Assembly (NCBI RefSeq): GCF_017464355.1
Contig: NZ_JAFUAG010000004.1
Span: forward strand, 62,001 to 126,000
DNA length: 64,000 nt
Source of the DNA: Ruminococcus sp.
GTDB taxonomy: Bacteria > Bacillota > Clostridia > Oscillospirales > Ruminococcaceae
Direction: 5' to 3'
Each line of letters opens with the position of its first letter. The stretch's first letter is position 1. The notes below the pieces were generated by a model that did not search any database, had not been told where the DNA came from, and saw nothing but the letters and a program-made list of their open reading frames with translations. Positions 1 to 8,343 of the stretch are shown one piece after another. A program made the position numbers and the translations under genes.

Positions 1-756
1 TATGAATTCAAACCCCAGCTCCTCAAAGAAAGTGCTGTGCAGCAGCATATTCTTAAAAGCATTCTTGGATGAACGAACGACCTTTTTCACAGGGGCGCCC
101 ACCACGGGAGTAACATCAAGCATACGCTCCACCGCTGATTTGGTCTTCTTGTAGGAAGATCTGGTGCGCATCTTAGAGAGATATTTCGCCATACTGCCCA
201 CGTTGCGGGATATGGACATCTCGTTATAATTTAGTATAACGATCATGTTAGTATCGCTTTTGCCTGCATTGTTCAGGCCTTCGTAGCTGAGGCCGCCCGA
301 CATTGCACCGTCACCAAGAACAGCAATGGCATGGTGGTCATCGCCCTGGAGCTTTTTAGCGTAGGCAATGCCCAGTGCTGCTGATATGGAATTTGAGCTG
401 TGGCCGCTTATGAAAGCATCATGCTTGGACTCATCAGGTCTGCAAAAGCCCGAGATACCGCCCTCTTTACGGAGAGTACCGAACTTATCCAGCCTGCCTG
501 TGAGTATTTTGTGGGTATAAGCCTGATGTCCCACGTCCCAGACTATCTTGTCTTCAGGTGAATCGAAGACCCTGTGCAGAGCCATGGTCAGTTCCACCGT
601 GCCCAGGTTTGAAGCAAGGTGTCCGCCGTTTTTGGAAACTGTCTTTATCAGCACCGTCCTTATCTGCCTGCAAAGGTCATTACACTGTTCGATATCCAGC
701 TTTTTCAGATCCTCAGGCAGCTTAAGGCTGTAAAGATCAACTTTCTTGTTCGCCAT
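1..756 (-). CDS. dxs: 1-deoxy-D-xylulose-5-phosphate synthase (partial, N-terminal 252 codons)
   Basis: The enzyme condenses pyruvate and glyceraldehyde 3-phosphate to DXP, the first step of the MEP isoprenoid pathway, using thiamine diphosphate in the cytoplasm. Visible are the N-terminal segment GGHLASNLGTVELT (about residues 44-57), DVGHQAYTHKILTGR (74-88) and the ThDP motif GDGAMSGG (148-155) with a downstream LNYN. The ATG at 756 follows a GGGAGG ribosome binding site. The gene runs off the left edge, so the transketolase-type C-terminal domains are unseen. It lies 23 bp after ispA, and the two form a coherent isoprenoid unit at the end of the nusB-xseAB operon. Confidence 0.95.
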   Translation of the reverse strand, partial: MANKKVDLYSLKLPEDLKKLDIEQCNDLCRQIRTVLIKTVSKNGGHLASNLGTVELTMALHRVFDSPEDKIVWDVGHQAYTHKILTGRLDKFGTLRKEGGISGFCRPDESKHDAFISGHSSNSISAALGIAYAKKLQGDDHHAIAVLGDGAMSGGLSYEGLNNAGKSDTNMIVILNYNEMSISRNVGSMAKYLSKMRTRSSYKKTKSAVERMLDVTPVVGAPVKKVVRSSKNAFKNMLLHSTFFEELGFEFI

Positions 757-779
757 AATCTATGATTCCTCCCATAAGA

Positions 780-1673
780 TCATGAACGTCTGTTGAGCAG
801 TTCCCGGGTAAGCTCATACATAAACTCGTTGTTGTCGAACTTCTTGATATGAGCCAGAGCCTGTACTGTCAGCTGAGAAGCAATCTGCTTTGACCTGTCA
901 AGTCCCAGCAGGCTGACATAAGTGTTCTTGTGCTGCTCACTGTCACTGCCGATAGGCTTGCCCAGTTCTTCAAAGGTACCTGTTACATCGAGGATATCAT
1001 CTACTATCTGGAAAGCCCTGCCCATAGCCTGAGCATAATCTGCGGCGGCGGGTATCATCTCCAGCTTGCCCGAGAGTATAACGCCCATTACGCAGGCAGC
1101 TTCAATAAGCGCACCTGTTTTGCAGGCCTGGAGTTCGTTGAGGGTCTCAACGCTTATCTCCTCGTTCTCTGTCTGAAGGTCGATGACCTGTCCGCCTATC
1201 ATGCCGCTTGTGCCGATAGCCTTTGAGAGAACTGATATGAGCATGACCGCCTTGTCAGCCGAAACAGTGCCTTCCACAGCGCAGTCCGAGATAACTTCAA
1301 AGGCCAGAGTGTTCAGCGCATCGCCTGCAAGCAGTGCTATATCCTCGCTGAAAGCCTTATGGCAGGAGGGTTTCCCTCTGCGGTAATCATCATTGTCCAT
1401 ACAGGGCAGGTCGTCATGTATCAGTGAATAGGTGTGTATCAGTTCAACCGAGCAGGCAAGCTTGAGCATTGAGTCGATATCTTCCCCGCCGCACATACGG
1501 TAAAACTCCAGCATGAGCATTGGCCTCAGCCTTTTGCCCCCTGCACTCAGGGAATACTCCATAGCCTCCAGAACGACTCCCTGCAGTTCGGGCTTGTCCT
1601 CAGTGAACTTCAGCAGCTGCTCATTTATCTTCTCGGCATAGGCCTTCATCAGCAGCTTATTATTCTCAGTCAT
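780..1673 (-). CDS. ispA: Polyprenyl (farnesyl/geranyl) diphosphate synthase
   Basis: A trans-isoprenyl diphosphate synthase that condenses IPP with allylic diphosphates, probably to farnesyl diphosphate. Both aspartate-rich motifs are present: LIHDDLPCMDNDD near residues 85-96 and FQIVDDILD near 222. Also visible are GGKRLRP for substrate binding and the family length (about 297 aa). Two ATGs compete, at 1679 and 1673. The GGAG lying inside the end of xseB is 3 nt from the first and 9 nt from the second, so 1673 is preferred. The start overlaps the xseB stop, which indicates translational coupling. Product chain length cannot be read from sequence alone. Confidence 0.93.
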   Translation of the reverse strand: MTENNKLLMKAYAEKINEQLLKFTEDKPELQGVVLEAMEYSLSAGGKRLRPMLMLEFYRMCGGEDIDSMLKLACSVELIHTYSLIHDDLPCMDNDDYRRGKPSCHKAFSEDIALLAGDALNTLAFEVISDCAVEGTVSADKAVMLISVLSKAIGTSGMIGGQVIDLQTENEEISVETLNELQACKTGALIEAACVMGVILSGKLEMIPAAADYAQAMGRAFQIVDDILDVTGTFEELGKPIGSDSEQHKNTYVSLLGLDRSKQIASQLTVQALAHIKKFDNNEFMYELTRELLNRRS

Positions 1674-1854
1674 TATCATTTTCTCCGTTCATAGTTTTTA
1701 CTGTAAGCTTGGCATTTTCAAGGACCTTCTTGCTGTCAACTGTCAGCCCGACACCTTCCTTGTAAAGTTCCAGCGCCTGATCCAGGGGCAGCTTATCGCT
1801 TTCAAGCTGCCTGACTATTTCGTCAAGCCTTTTAAGATTATCTTCAAAAGTCAT
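1666..1854 (-). CDS. xseB: Exodeoxyribonuclease VII small subunit
   Basis: Small subunit of exonuclease VII, which degrades single-stranded DNA to oligonucleotides; several XseB chains bind one XseA. The 62-aa product starts MTFEDNLKRLDEIVRQLES, the family signature, followed by an acidic/hydrophobic heptad region (LPLDQALELYKEG) expected to form the helical hairpin. The ATG at 1854 has AAAGG 9 nt upstream. An upstream in-frame TTG at 1875 would add seven residues not usual for the family. The gene lies 25 bp after xseA and overlaps ispA by 8 bp. Confidence 0.93.
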   Translation of the reverse strand: MTFEDNLKRLDEIVRQLESDKLPLDQALELYKEGVGLTVDSKKVLENAKLTVKTMNGENDND

Positions 1855-1879
1855 ATATTTCAGCCTTTCGGTCAATATT

Positions 1880-3064
1880 CTATTCTATGACAGCATTTGC
1901 TGTGCCGTCGGAAAATCGTACAGTTACTTTGTCACCCGAAGCAAGTTCCTTAACTGAGGTAACTGCTTCACCGTCACGTTCGACCAGCGTATAGCCCCTT
2001 GAAAGCACGTTGAAAGGGCTCAGGGTCTGAAGCTGGGAAACTCCCCTGTCAAGCTTCAGCTCGCACATTCTCAGCTTATTTTCCATCAGCAGACGCAGCC
2101 TGCTCTCTATTTCGGATAAATGCTTTTCCGACTCAGAAAGCCTGCGCTTGGGAGATGAAGCTTTCAGCCTTGTATCCAGTTTTTCCAGCTCTATCATTCT
2201 GCTGCGCAGGTACATACCGAAGCTGCTGCCCAGTCTTGCTTTCATCAGTTCAACAGAAGCATACATATCAACGATATCGGGTGTAGCCAGTTCAGCTGCC
2301 GCCGATGGTGTTGGCGCCCGCATATCCGCGGCATAGTCCGCAAGGGTGGTATCAGTTTCATGGCCCACCGCTGAGATAACAGGGGTGTTGCATTCAGCAA
2401 CGGCCATGACCACATTTTCTGAATTGAAAGCTTCAAGGTTCTCCGCAGAGCCTCCGCCTCGGGAAAGTATGATAGTATCTGCCCCGCTTTTATCAGCTCT
2501 GAGCAGCGCCTCACTTACTGACTGCGGTGCGGTATCACCCTGTACCGTGGCAGAATAAACTTCCACTGTGCAGAGAGGGTAACGCCTGCCGATGATATTC
2601 AGTATATCCTGCAGGGCTGCACCTGTCAGCGAGGTGACGACAGCTATCTTCTTTGGTACCGGAGGTATCTGCTTTTTGCGGCTCGCTTCAAAAACACCGA
2701 GTTTTTTCAGCTTTTCTTTTACCAGTTCTGTCTGGGCATGAACAAGGCCGCTGTCACCAATGACCGCTATCTCGGTAGCGATTATCTGGCAACTGCCTTC
2801 TCTTTCATAGACCTCAACATCGCCCATTACCAGCACGCTCATGCCGTCAGAGGGCAGGGCACGCAGCTTTTTTACACGGCCTGCAAACATTATGCATTTT
2901 ATGGAACTGTTCTCGTCCTTTATGGTAAAGAAAGCATGGCCTGTTTTATAATGTATATTGAAATTGGAGATCTCACCTTTTACGGCAGCCCCCCTGAATT
3001 TCAGTTCCTGTTTGATTTTGAAAGCCAGCAGTTTGTTCAGCTGGCTGACCGTCAGCACACTCAT
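1880..3064 (-). CDS. xseA: Exodeoxyribonuclease VII large subunit
   Basis: Catalytic subunit of exonuclease VII. The N-terminal OB-fold (MSVLTVSQLNKLL, then GEISNFNIHYKTGHAFFTIKD) binds single-stranded DNA. The catalytic core contains VVTSLTGAALQDILNI, RGGGSAENLEAFN and SAVGHETDTTLADYAAD. A coiled-coil region and a C-terminal segment with LSRGYTLVERDG follow. The length (394 aa) is normal. The ATG overlaps the stop of the upstream TsaD-like gene (ATGA), so the two are probably translationally coupled. The substitution of GLTG-type motifs by SLTG is minor. Confidence 0.95.
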   Translation of the reverse strand: MSVLTVSQLNKLLAFKIKQELKFRGAAVKGEISNFNIHYKTGHAFFTIKDENSSIKCIMFAGRVKKLRALPSDGMSVLVMGDVEVYEREGSCQIIATEIAVIGDSGLVHAQTELVKEKLKKLGVFEASRKKQIPPVPKKIAVVTSLTGAALQDILNIIGRRYPLCTVEVYSATVQGDTAPQSVSEALLRADKSGADTIILSRGGGSAENLEAFNSENVVMAVAECNTPVISAVGHETDTTLADYAADMRAPTPSAAAELATPDIVDMYASVELMKARLGSSFGMYLRSRMIELEKLDTRLKASSPKRRLSESEKHLSEIESRLRLLMENKLRMCELKLDRGVSQLQTLSPFNVLSRGYTLVERDGEAVTSVKELASGDKVTVRFSDGTANAVIE

Positions 3065-4002
3065 CAGCTGTTTCCTTTCATTGCAGCATATATGGCTATG
3101 CCCACCGCATTATCCCCCGAAAGCTCGGGTGCAGCAAAGTAAGCATCAAATCTGGCGGCAAGCTTGTCAGCAATAAGCTTATCCGCCATGACACCGCCTG
3201 CGAAGATAACGGGCATATCGCCGTATTTCTCCAGTGCCGCAGCGGTCATAGCCTCCAGTGTAACGCAGATATATTCAAGGCAGAACCTGGCAATATCCTC
3301 GTGAGGCTCACCATCTTTCAGCATTTTCATGCACTTGTTCTCGACCCCAGAAAGGGAGCAGTCAAGGCCTTTCACAGAAGGTCTTATCTTAAAGGTGCGC
3401 TCACTTTTGCAGGCAAGTTTTTCCAGCTCTTCGCCGCTGGGGAAACTAAGCCCCAGGCTAACACCTGCCCTGTCGATACACTGCCCTGCTTTAAGGTCGG
3501 TGGAATGACCTATCTCCTGCAAATAAACGACCTTTTCTTCATCTCGTCTGCAGAGCAGCAGGTCGGTAGTACCGCCGCTGACATGAAACGCAAGAAAAGG
3601 TTCGTCACTATTTAATAATTCAAGTTTTCCGCAGGAATAAAGCGCTGCCAGCACATGGCCTTTCTGGTGAGAGGTTCGGTGCAGAGGCAGTTTTTCTGCT
3701 GCTGCGATAGTTCTTCCGACGCCTTCTCCCACGAGAAAACAAGGCATATAAGAGTCCTCGACTTCCCTTGGTGCATAGGAATAGGCACAGCCCGAAAGTT
3801 CGGTCTTCTCAGAAAACAATTCCTCCATAAGCTCAGGCAGCTGTCTCGTATGGTGAAACACCGCATCAGACTGCCGCAGCCCGCGCTCACCCTGTTTTAC
3901 GGGCAGCAGCCTGCGGCAGGACTTTGTTTTCCCGCTTTCGCTGTCATACAGCGCGCAGCTCGTCCTGTAATTACTGGTATCTAATCCCAGGTAGATACCC
4001 AT
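3064..4002 (-). CDS. TsaD/Kae1-family paralogue (peptidase M22-like)
   Basis: Belongs to the ASKHA-fold family of TsaD, the tRNA t6A threonylcarbamoyltransferase, but is shorter (312 aa against about 340). Visible are the N-terminal phosphate loop GLDTSNYRTSCALYD, a metal-binding HxxxH as SHQKGH (His112, His116), the SGGTTDLLL loop and a C-terminal AGGVMAD. The family's usual ETSCDET start is changed to DTSNYRT. Such a short second copy commonly sits between nusB and xseA in Clostridia. Its substrate is unknown, and whether it makes t6A is doubtful. It overlaps nusB by one base and xseA by one base. Confidence 0.75.
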   Translation of the reverse strand: MGIYLGLDTSNYRTSCALYDSESGKTKSCRRLLPVKQGERGLRQSDAVFHHTRQLPELMEELFSEKTELSGCAYSYAPREVEDSYMPCFLVGEGVGRTIAAAEKLPLHRTSHQKGHVLAALYSCGKLELLNSDEPFLAFHVSGGTTDLLLCRRDEEKVVYLQEIGHSTDLKAGQCIDRAGVSLGLSFPSGEELEKLACKSERTFKIRPSVKGLDCSLSGVENKCMKMLKDGEPHEDIARFCLEYICVTLEAMTAAALEKYGDMPVIFAGGVMADKLIADKLAARFDAYFAAPELSGDNAVGIAIYAAMKGNS

Positions 4003-4415
4003 TACTCCTCGTCCTTCTTGATATCCTTGGCAAAAGAACCAAGCAGACCATTCACGAAAGAGATATCAGGGTCAAGGGCATACTTTTCTGTAAGCCCCAC
4101 AGCCTCACTGATAGCCACGTTTACAGGCACCTTGTCATCATAAAGCGCCTCATATATCGCAAGCCTCAGCACAGCCAGATCCACCTTGGGTATACGGCTG
4201 ACCGCACGCTTGTCCGAATATCTAGAGATGATACCGTCCAGTTCGTCCTGCTTATCAAACAGGCTGCGCACCAGTTTCTTCACCTCATCGTCTACCAGTA
4301 TGAATTCATCGAGAGCCTCAGCGCCCTCAAATATCTTTTCAAGATCGTCGTCTAAAAACAGCTTTTCAAAAGACAGCAAAAAAGCAGCCTGTCTTACCTC
4401 ACGTCTTCCTGCCAC
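4002..4415 (-). CDS. nusB: Transcription antitermination factor NusB
   Basis: NusB binds boxA RNA together with ribosomal protein S10 and supports rRNA transcription antitermination. The 137-aa all-helical protein carries the N-terminal RREVRQAAFLLSFEKLF and the C-terminal VNVAISEAVGLTEKYALDP, FVNGLLGS typical of the family. Translation starts at a GTG (4415) with AGGAG 7 nt upstream. It lies 29 bp downstream of asp23, in the operon driven by the promoter at 4861-4889. Confidence 0.95.
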   Translation of the reverse strand: MAGRREVRQAAFLLSFEKLFLDDDLEKIFEGAEALDEFILVDDEVKKLVRSLFDKQDELDGIISRYSDKRAVSRIPKVDLAVLRLAIYEALYDDKVPVNVAISEAVGLTEKYALDPDISFVNGLLGSFAKDIKKDEE

Positions 4416-4444
4416 AGAAACACTCCTAACCCTAGTTTATTGCA

Positions 4445-4798
4445 TTAGTTATCGCTGAAATGTACACCGCATACAGTAACATTCACCTTAGCCACTGTCA
4501 GACCCAGCATAGTCTGCACCGAGCTTTTGATCTGCTCCTGTATCTGCTCAGCTGCAGCAACTGCATTGGTGCCGTTTTCAAGAATAACACCTATCGAAAC
4601 GGAAAGTACATCTTCCACAAGACCTATCCTGATATTGCCCACACTTTCCTGTCTGAGCCAGATCTGTCTGGGAGTTTTCATAACAGGTGCTACACCATAA
4701 ACTCCCGGTATCTCTGCGATGGAGTTGGTAATGATCTGCGCGATAACGTCTTGATTTATATGAAGACTCTTTTCAACTTTATTGGTATTTTCTGACAT
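4445..4798 (-). CDS. Asp23/Gls24-family envelope stress protein
   Basis: A 117-aa member of the Asp23/Gls24 (YloU/AmaP-associated) family, which localises near the membrane and is linked to envelope stress in Firmicutes; the biochemical function is not settled. Family features are IAQIITNSIAEIPGVYGVAP, a central beta segment LSVSIGVILENGTN, and AAEQIQEQIKSSVQTMLGL followed by VAKVNVTVCGV. The ATG at 4798 is 6 nt after GGGAGG; an upstream in-frame start is not supported. It is the first gene of the nusB-xseAB-ispA-dxs operon. Confidence 0.9.
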   Translation of the reverse strand: MSENTNKVEKSLHINQDVIAQIITNSIAEIPGVYGVAPVMKTPRQIWLRQESVGNIRIGLVEDVLSVSIGVILENGTNAVAAAEQIQEQIKSSVQTMLGLTVAKVNVTVCGVHFSDN

Positions 4799-4860
4799 AA
4801 TTATACCTCCCGTCAATACACTTACGAGCATACAGCTCCTGTATTTGTATACTTGAACTT

Positions 4861-4889
4861 ATTATAACATATTTTTCTCATAGTTACAA
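4861..4889 (-). promoter_or_regulatory. Sigma-A promoter of the asp23-nusB-xseAB-ispA-dxs operon
   Basis: TTGTAA and TATAAT are separated by 17 bp on the minus strand, about 65 bp before the asp23 start. No better promoter was seen further down the operon, whose genes are closely spaced or overlapping. Confidence 0.75.
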
Positions 4890-4946
4890 GTGCTTTTTGA
4901 TGATTTTTTTATAAGTTAACAATTTTTTCGTTTGTAACATAAAAAT

Positions 4947-4989
4947 GTCCGCACCCGTAAAGACAAGCCTGTGTCTATCGGGTGCGGAC
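4947..4989 (-). terminator. Intrinsic terminator after the spoIIIA operon
   Basis: A perfect 11-bp stem (GTCCGCACCCG with CGGGTGCGGAC) lies 38 bp after the spoIIIAH stop. On the minus strand it is followed by ATTTTTA. It separates spoIIIA transcription from the asp23 operon promoter. Confidence 0.85.
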
Positions 4990-5026
4990 TTTTATTGGGA
5001 GAAGAATATGGATAAAGAATAATAGC

Positions 5027-5572
5027 TCATTCAACGTCGAATATGCGTATATTTTCGGTGGGAATAGTTACCTCGCTGAGGAGTATATCCTTGATCTGGG
5101 CAGCTTCGCTGGCAATAAGTCCCTCGGGGCCTGACTGCACTACGATGTTGGCATTTTCGCCGTCAAGGTAGCAGACACAATCTGTAAAGCCTGCGGCCTT
5201 TACAAGCGATTCCACCTTGCTCTCCGACTCCATAAGGCCTGTCATTGCGGCAGCTTCTTCGGCTGCGACGGCTTTTTCTTCCTCGGTGGCATCTCCGCCG
5301 CCCATTATATTCTTAAGGGTCTCCTTGGCTTCATCGCGTGCATTCATTCGCTCTATGCGTGCCTCGGAGAAATAGTCTGTGGTATTCTTATCGGCGTTAA
5401 CAAGTTCTGCCTCGCCATAGTTTACGCTCTGTTTCTCGATCTTGTCGGTGGCCTTTATCTTACCACCCGAGGAAGTAACTGCGTAATTTGCGTATACAGC
5501 AATGCCCAGCATAAGTGTCATACCTGCCAGAAGTATCTGTTTTTTGCCTATAACTAGAGATGGTTTTCTCAT
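5027..5572 (-). CDS. spoIIIAH: Stage III sporulation protein AH
   Basis: Mother-cell membrane protein that forms a ring interacting with forespore SpoIIQ across the intermembrane space. The 181-aa product has a short basic N-terminus, one membrane segment (ILLAGMTLMLGIAVYANYA, residues 14-32), an acidic linker and a C-terminal ring-building domain including DCVCYLDGENANIVVQSG. A GAGG site precedes the ATG at 5572. It is the last gene of the spoIIIA operon, 21 bp after spoIIIAG. No SpoIIQ gene is in the window; the engulfment partner SpoIIP is at 41 kb. Confidence 0.92.
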   Translation of the reverse strand: MRKPSLVIGKKQILLAGMTLMLGIAVYANYAVTSSGGKIKATDKIEKQSVNYGEAELVNADKNTTDYFSEARIERMNARDEAKETLKNIMGGGDATEEEKAVAAEEAAAMTGLMESESKVESLVKAAGFTDCVCYLDGENANIVVQSGPEGLIASEAAQIKDILLSEVTIPTENIRIFDVE

Positions 5573-5593
5573 AATATGTACCTCTTTTCCTGT

Positions 5594-6142
5594 TTATCTG
5601 CATTTTGCTTCCACATATACCCTGCTGCTTGAGATGTTCAGGGCGGTCGAAACAGTTCTGAGTACCCTTTCATTGACCTTTATGTTCCCTCCTCCGTCGC
5701 ATACTACCACGACCCCGCTTACCTGCGGACGAATTATCTTTCTGACCAGAGCCTGTTTGCTGCCGTCTGCATCTACCAGCACCACGTTCTCGTCCAGCTT
5801 ATCGCTTTTTCTGTCAGCATTCTCATCGGTGTAGCGGCTGATGTTTTCTGCGTAGACATACTCTGTTGTCCCTTCAACGGAAAGCATGACCTCACACTCC
5901 CCCACACCGTCTATCTGTTCCAGCAGAGCTTTCAGCTCACGCTCGGTATCTTCCCTGAAGCTTTCGCTCTTGTCGTTATCCTCAGCCTTTGTTTCTGCCG
6001 AAGTATCAGCTGAACGCTTAGCAGGCAGCATTTCAGAGAGCATGATGAGCAGTATCCCTACCGAGCCGAGTATCACTGCGAGCCTCAGCTTATTCGGGCT
6101 GTTTTTCAGTTTGCTCAGATATTTCTTCATCTGTTCCGTCAT
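5594..6142 (-). CDS. spoIIIAG: Stage III sporulation protein AG
   Basis: Component of the SpoIIIA-SpoIIQ channel; SpoIIIAG forms a large secretin-like ring. The protein has one membrane segment (LRLAVILGSVGILLIMLSEML) near the N-terminus, a Glu/Asp/Lys-rich stretch, then a C-terminal domain with GECEVMLSVEGTTEYVYAEN and SGVVVVCDGGGN, the conserved core. Start choice is uncertain: ATGs at 6142 and 6130 both lie inside the end of spoIIIAF, and a TTG at 6157 is also possible. AGGTGG lies before 6142. Confidence 0.88.
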   Translation of the reverse strand: MTEQMKKYLSKLKNSPNKLRLAVILGSVGILLIMLSEMLPAKRSADTSAETKAEDNDKSESFREDTERELKALLEQIDGVGECEVMLSVEGTTEYVYAENISRYTDENADRKSDKLDENVVLVDADGSKQALVRKIIRPQVSGVVVVCDGGGNIKVNERVLRTVSTALNISSSRVYVEAKCR

Positions 6143-6617
6143 CTTCCACCTGCTCAATAATTATCTCCGTTTCGGGAACTTCCTGCCAGATAAGTTTTCT
6201 TGCATCATCTCCCTGCGAAGTGTCATACAAGATCACTCTTATACTTTTTATGAAAAGCTCGCCCTCCGCATTGAATTCCAGCGAAGTAACTGTTTTCTTT
6301 GTTCTGATATCATTCTTATTCATCAGGTCTGTGAAATATTCGTTGTATCTTTCGGCGGCTTCACTGAAAAATATGTCGTTGACTTCTTCTTCGGCTGAAT
6401 AGGTATCGGAGGCAATGTCGTTTTCAAGGCTGATATCATCAAGGGTCAGCCTGAAACCGTCCTCTGCAAAAGGGTCCAGCACTGCAAGCAGCGCTATTAT
6501 ACCAAGAACAGAGATAAGGTGCTTTTTCAGACTGCTGCCCGGGGCAATGATATTTATCATAGTGCTTATGATACCCATGAAACAGGCTATCAGCAAAGCT
6601 TGTTTTATTTTATCCAT
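6090..6617 (-). CDS. spoIIIAF: Stage III sporulation protein AF
   Basis: Mother-cell membrane component of the SpoIIIA complex. Two membrane segments occupy the first 60 residues (ALLIACFMGIISTMINIIAP and LISVLGIIALLAVLDPF), followed by a soluble domain with NDIFFSEAAERYNEYFTDL. GGGGG is 5 nt before the ATG at 6617, and the start follows the spoIIIAE stop by one base. The C-terminus is very acidic (EQVEDDGTDEEISEQTEK). It overlaps the start of spoIIIAG. Confidence 0.88.
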   Translation of the reverse strand: MDKIKQALLIACFMGIISTMINIIAPGSSLKKHLISVLGIIALLAVLDPFAEDGFRLTLDDISLENDIASDTYSAEEEVNDIFFSEAAERYNEYFTDLMNKNDIRTKKTVTSLEFNAEGELFIKSIRVILYDTSQGDDARKLIWQEVPETEIIIEQVEDDGTDEEISEQTEKQPE

Positions 6618-6618
6618 T

Positions 6619-7743
6619 TCAGCCCCCTTGTGTGACAACAGCCATGAGCGCAGCAGTTGCTATCAAAAATGCAGCTGTTATGGTGATGAGTATACTGATA
6701 CCGACTGATAGCACTGAATTTATGCTTTTCAGAAAATCAGCCGTCCGATGCAGCCCGAGAAGTTCATTGGCTACCCTGCCTGCCCATATAGTAAGCTTCA
6801 TAGAAAATATAAGCAGGAACGGTCTTACAGCTATGGCAAATACTGCCAGCATACCGAAGCCGCCAACTGCAGTTCTTATCACACCCATTCCGCTCTTGAC
6901 AGCCAGAAAAGCGTCTGACACCGAACTGCCTATGACGGGTATAAAGCTTGAAGCTGCAAATCTCAGTGTTCTTGAAAGAAGGTTATCTGCGGCACTGCCT
7001 GTAACACCCTGTACGGTCATCAGCCCGACAAAGATAAGCATTACCGTAGCCAGCAGCCAGGTAGTGAGCTTGCGGATGCTGTCTGCCACACCTGAGATCT
7101 TAAGCTTGGGGTCGATAGAGGAAACTATGCTTATGGCAGTTACCGCTGAAAGAAAGGGTATGAGCAGCTTTGAACTGACAAGCTCCGTTACTTCACACAC
7201 AAGTATGGTCGATGAACTGTAAACACCCGCCGCAGCGGGATGTCCCCCTGCGGTGGTGACAGCAGCAAAAACAGGTATGTATGATACCATGAAGGTATTT
7301 ATTGCAGATATAGAGTCTTGTAAAGCTTCAAAGCTTGATGAGAGAGCATCAGACATTAGTGATACAGTACCCGTCACGCACACTGTTCCGAAAGCATCTT
7401 TCAGCTCACCGTTTTCTGTCGAAAGCAGTTCAAAGGCCGAATATATCAGCGAAACTGCCAGTATCTTCCCGAACATTCTTACAGGCTCTGCGGCGGTCTG
7501 TTTCAGCTTGTCCAGAAGGTCTTCAAAAAACGAGCGCTGATCCATCTGCGTGATAGCTTCACTATCTGTAGGCGTGACTCCTTTTTCGCTTAATTCACCG
7601 AGTATATCCTCATCAAGAGAATTTTCAAGGCGCTGATCTATCTGCTGCTTCAGGCTGTCAAGGTCTTCGCTTTCGGCATATGTCACGGGGCAGAAGATGA
7701 CGACCAAAAGAAATGCAAGTATCAGCGCAGAAAGCTTTTTCAT
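6619..7743 (-). CDS. spoIIIAE: Stage III sporulation protein AE
   Basis: Polytopic membrane protein thought to form the transport core of the SpoIIIA channel. An N-terminal signal peptide is visible (MKKLSALILAFLLVVIFCP... ending TYA), then a charged region and at least five hydrophobic segments, including AVFAIAVRPFLLIFSMKL and the C-terminal ILITITAAFLIATAALMAVV. GAGG lies 6 nt before the ATG at 7743. An ATG at 7755 overlaps the spoIIIAD stop and would add four residues. About 374 aa, the usual size. Confidence 0.92.
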   Translation of the reverse strand: MKKLSALILAFLLVVIFCPVTYAESEDLDSLKQQIDQRLENSLDEDILGELSEKGVTPTDSEAITQMDQRSFFEDLLDKLKQTAAEPVRMFGKILAVSLIYSAFELLSTENGELKDAFGTVCVTGTVSLMSDALSSSFEALQDSISAINTFMVSYIPVFAAVTTAGGHPAAAGVYSSSTILVCEVTELVSSKLLIPFLSAVTAISIVSSIDPKLKISGVADSIRKLTTWLLATVMLIFVGLMTVQGVTGSAADNLLSRTLRFAASSFIPVIGSSVSDAFLAVKSGMGVIRTAVGGFGMLAVFAIAVRPFLLIFSMKLTIWAGRVANELLGLHRTADFLKSINSVLSVGISILITITAAFLIATAALMAVVTQGG

Positions 7744-7751
7744 ATCCCACC

Positions 7752-8138
7752 TCATATAAGCAGTGTTTTTATTATCTCTGTCAGGGCTTCTATCATGGGA
7801 AGTGCGGTTATCAGCAATGCTACTTTTCCCGCCAGAAGCGTGTGCTCGGCCAGTGTCTGCTCACCGCTGTCACGGCAGACACCTGAAGCAAAGTTGGTTA
7901 TATAGCATATCCCCAGACTTTTCAGCAGTATGCGTATGTAGTCAGAGTCAATACCGCCGTCTGAGAACATGGACCTTATCTCTGCGATGATACTGCCAAG
8001 AGACCCTGCGGCTTTCAGAAATACGGCGGCAGAAGCACCGATGATAAGTATCAGCCTTATCTCTCGGGCGCTGACTTCCAGCGTTTTACAGAGCATTGCG
8101 GCCACCACGGCAAAGGCGCACACAACAAGAATTTCCAT
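7752..8138 (-). CDS. spoIIIAD: Stage III sporulation protein AD
   Basis: A 128-aa membrane protein of the SpoIIIA complex with four hydrophobic segments, beginning MEILVVCAFAVVAAML and including IRLILIIGASAAVFLKA and the conserved DYIRILLKSLGICYITNFAS. Its ATG overlaps the spoIIIAC stop by one base at 8138, and its stop overlaps a possible spoIIIAE start. These overlaps indicate coupled translation of AC, AD and AE. Confidence 0.92.
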   Translation of the reverse strand: MEILVVCAFAVVAAMLCKTLEVSAREIRLILIIGASAAVFLKAAGSLGSIIAEIRSMFSDGGIDSDYIRILLKSLGICYITNFASGVCRDSGEQTLAEHTLLAGKVALLITALPMIEALTEIIKTLLI

Positions 8139-8335
8139 TAGTACAACCCGAAAATGCTTTTTATAGTTTCAAAAAGCTCGCCTATTTTGCTGACTATCAT
8201 CATAAGCACCACAACAAGCCCCGCAAGGGTGGTCATCATGGCCTGCTCGTCCCTTTCGGCACGTTTGAGCAGCTGGTTCAGCACCGCTACGATGATACCC
8301 ACAGCTGCAATTTTAAATATGAGATCAATATCCAT
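8138..8335 (-). CDS. spoIIIAC: Stage III sporulation protein AC
   Basis: A 65-aa protein with two membrane helices (IFKIAAVGIIVAVLNQLLK and TLAGLVVVLMMIVSKIGELF) separated by the conserved charged loop RAERDEQAMM. This is the complete family length. It is related to the N-terminal part of SpoIIIAD. It lies 8 bp after spoIIIAB and overlaps spoIIIAD by one base. Confidence 0.92.
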   Translation of the reverse strand: MDIDLIFKIAAVGIIVAVLNQLLKRAERDEQAMMTTLAGLVVVLMMIVSKIGELFETIKSIFGLY

Positions 8336-8343
8336 TATTTCAC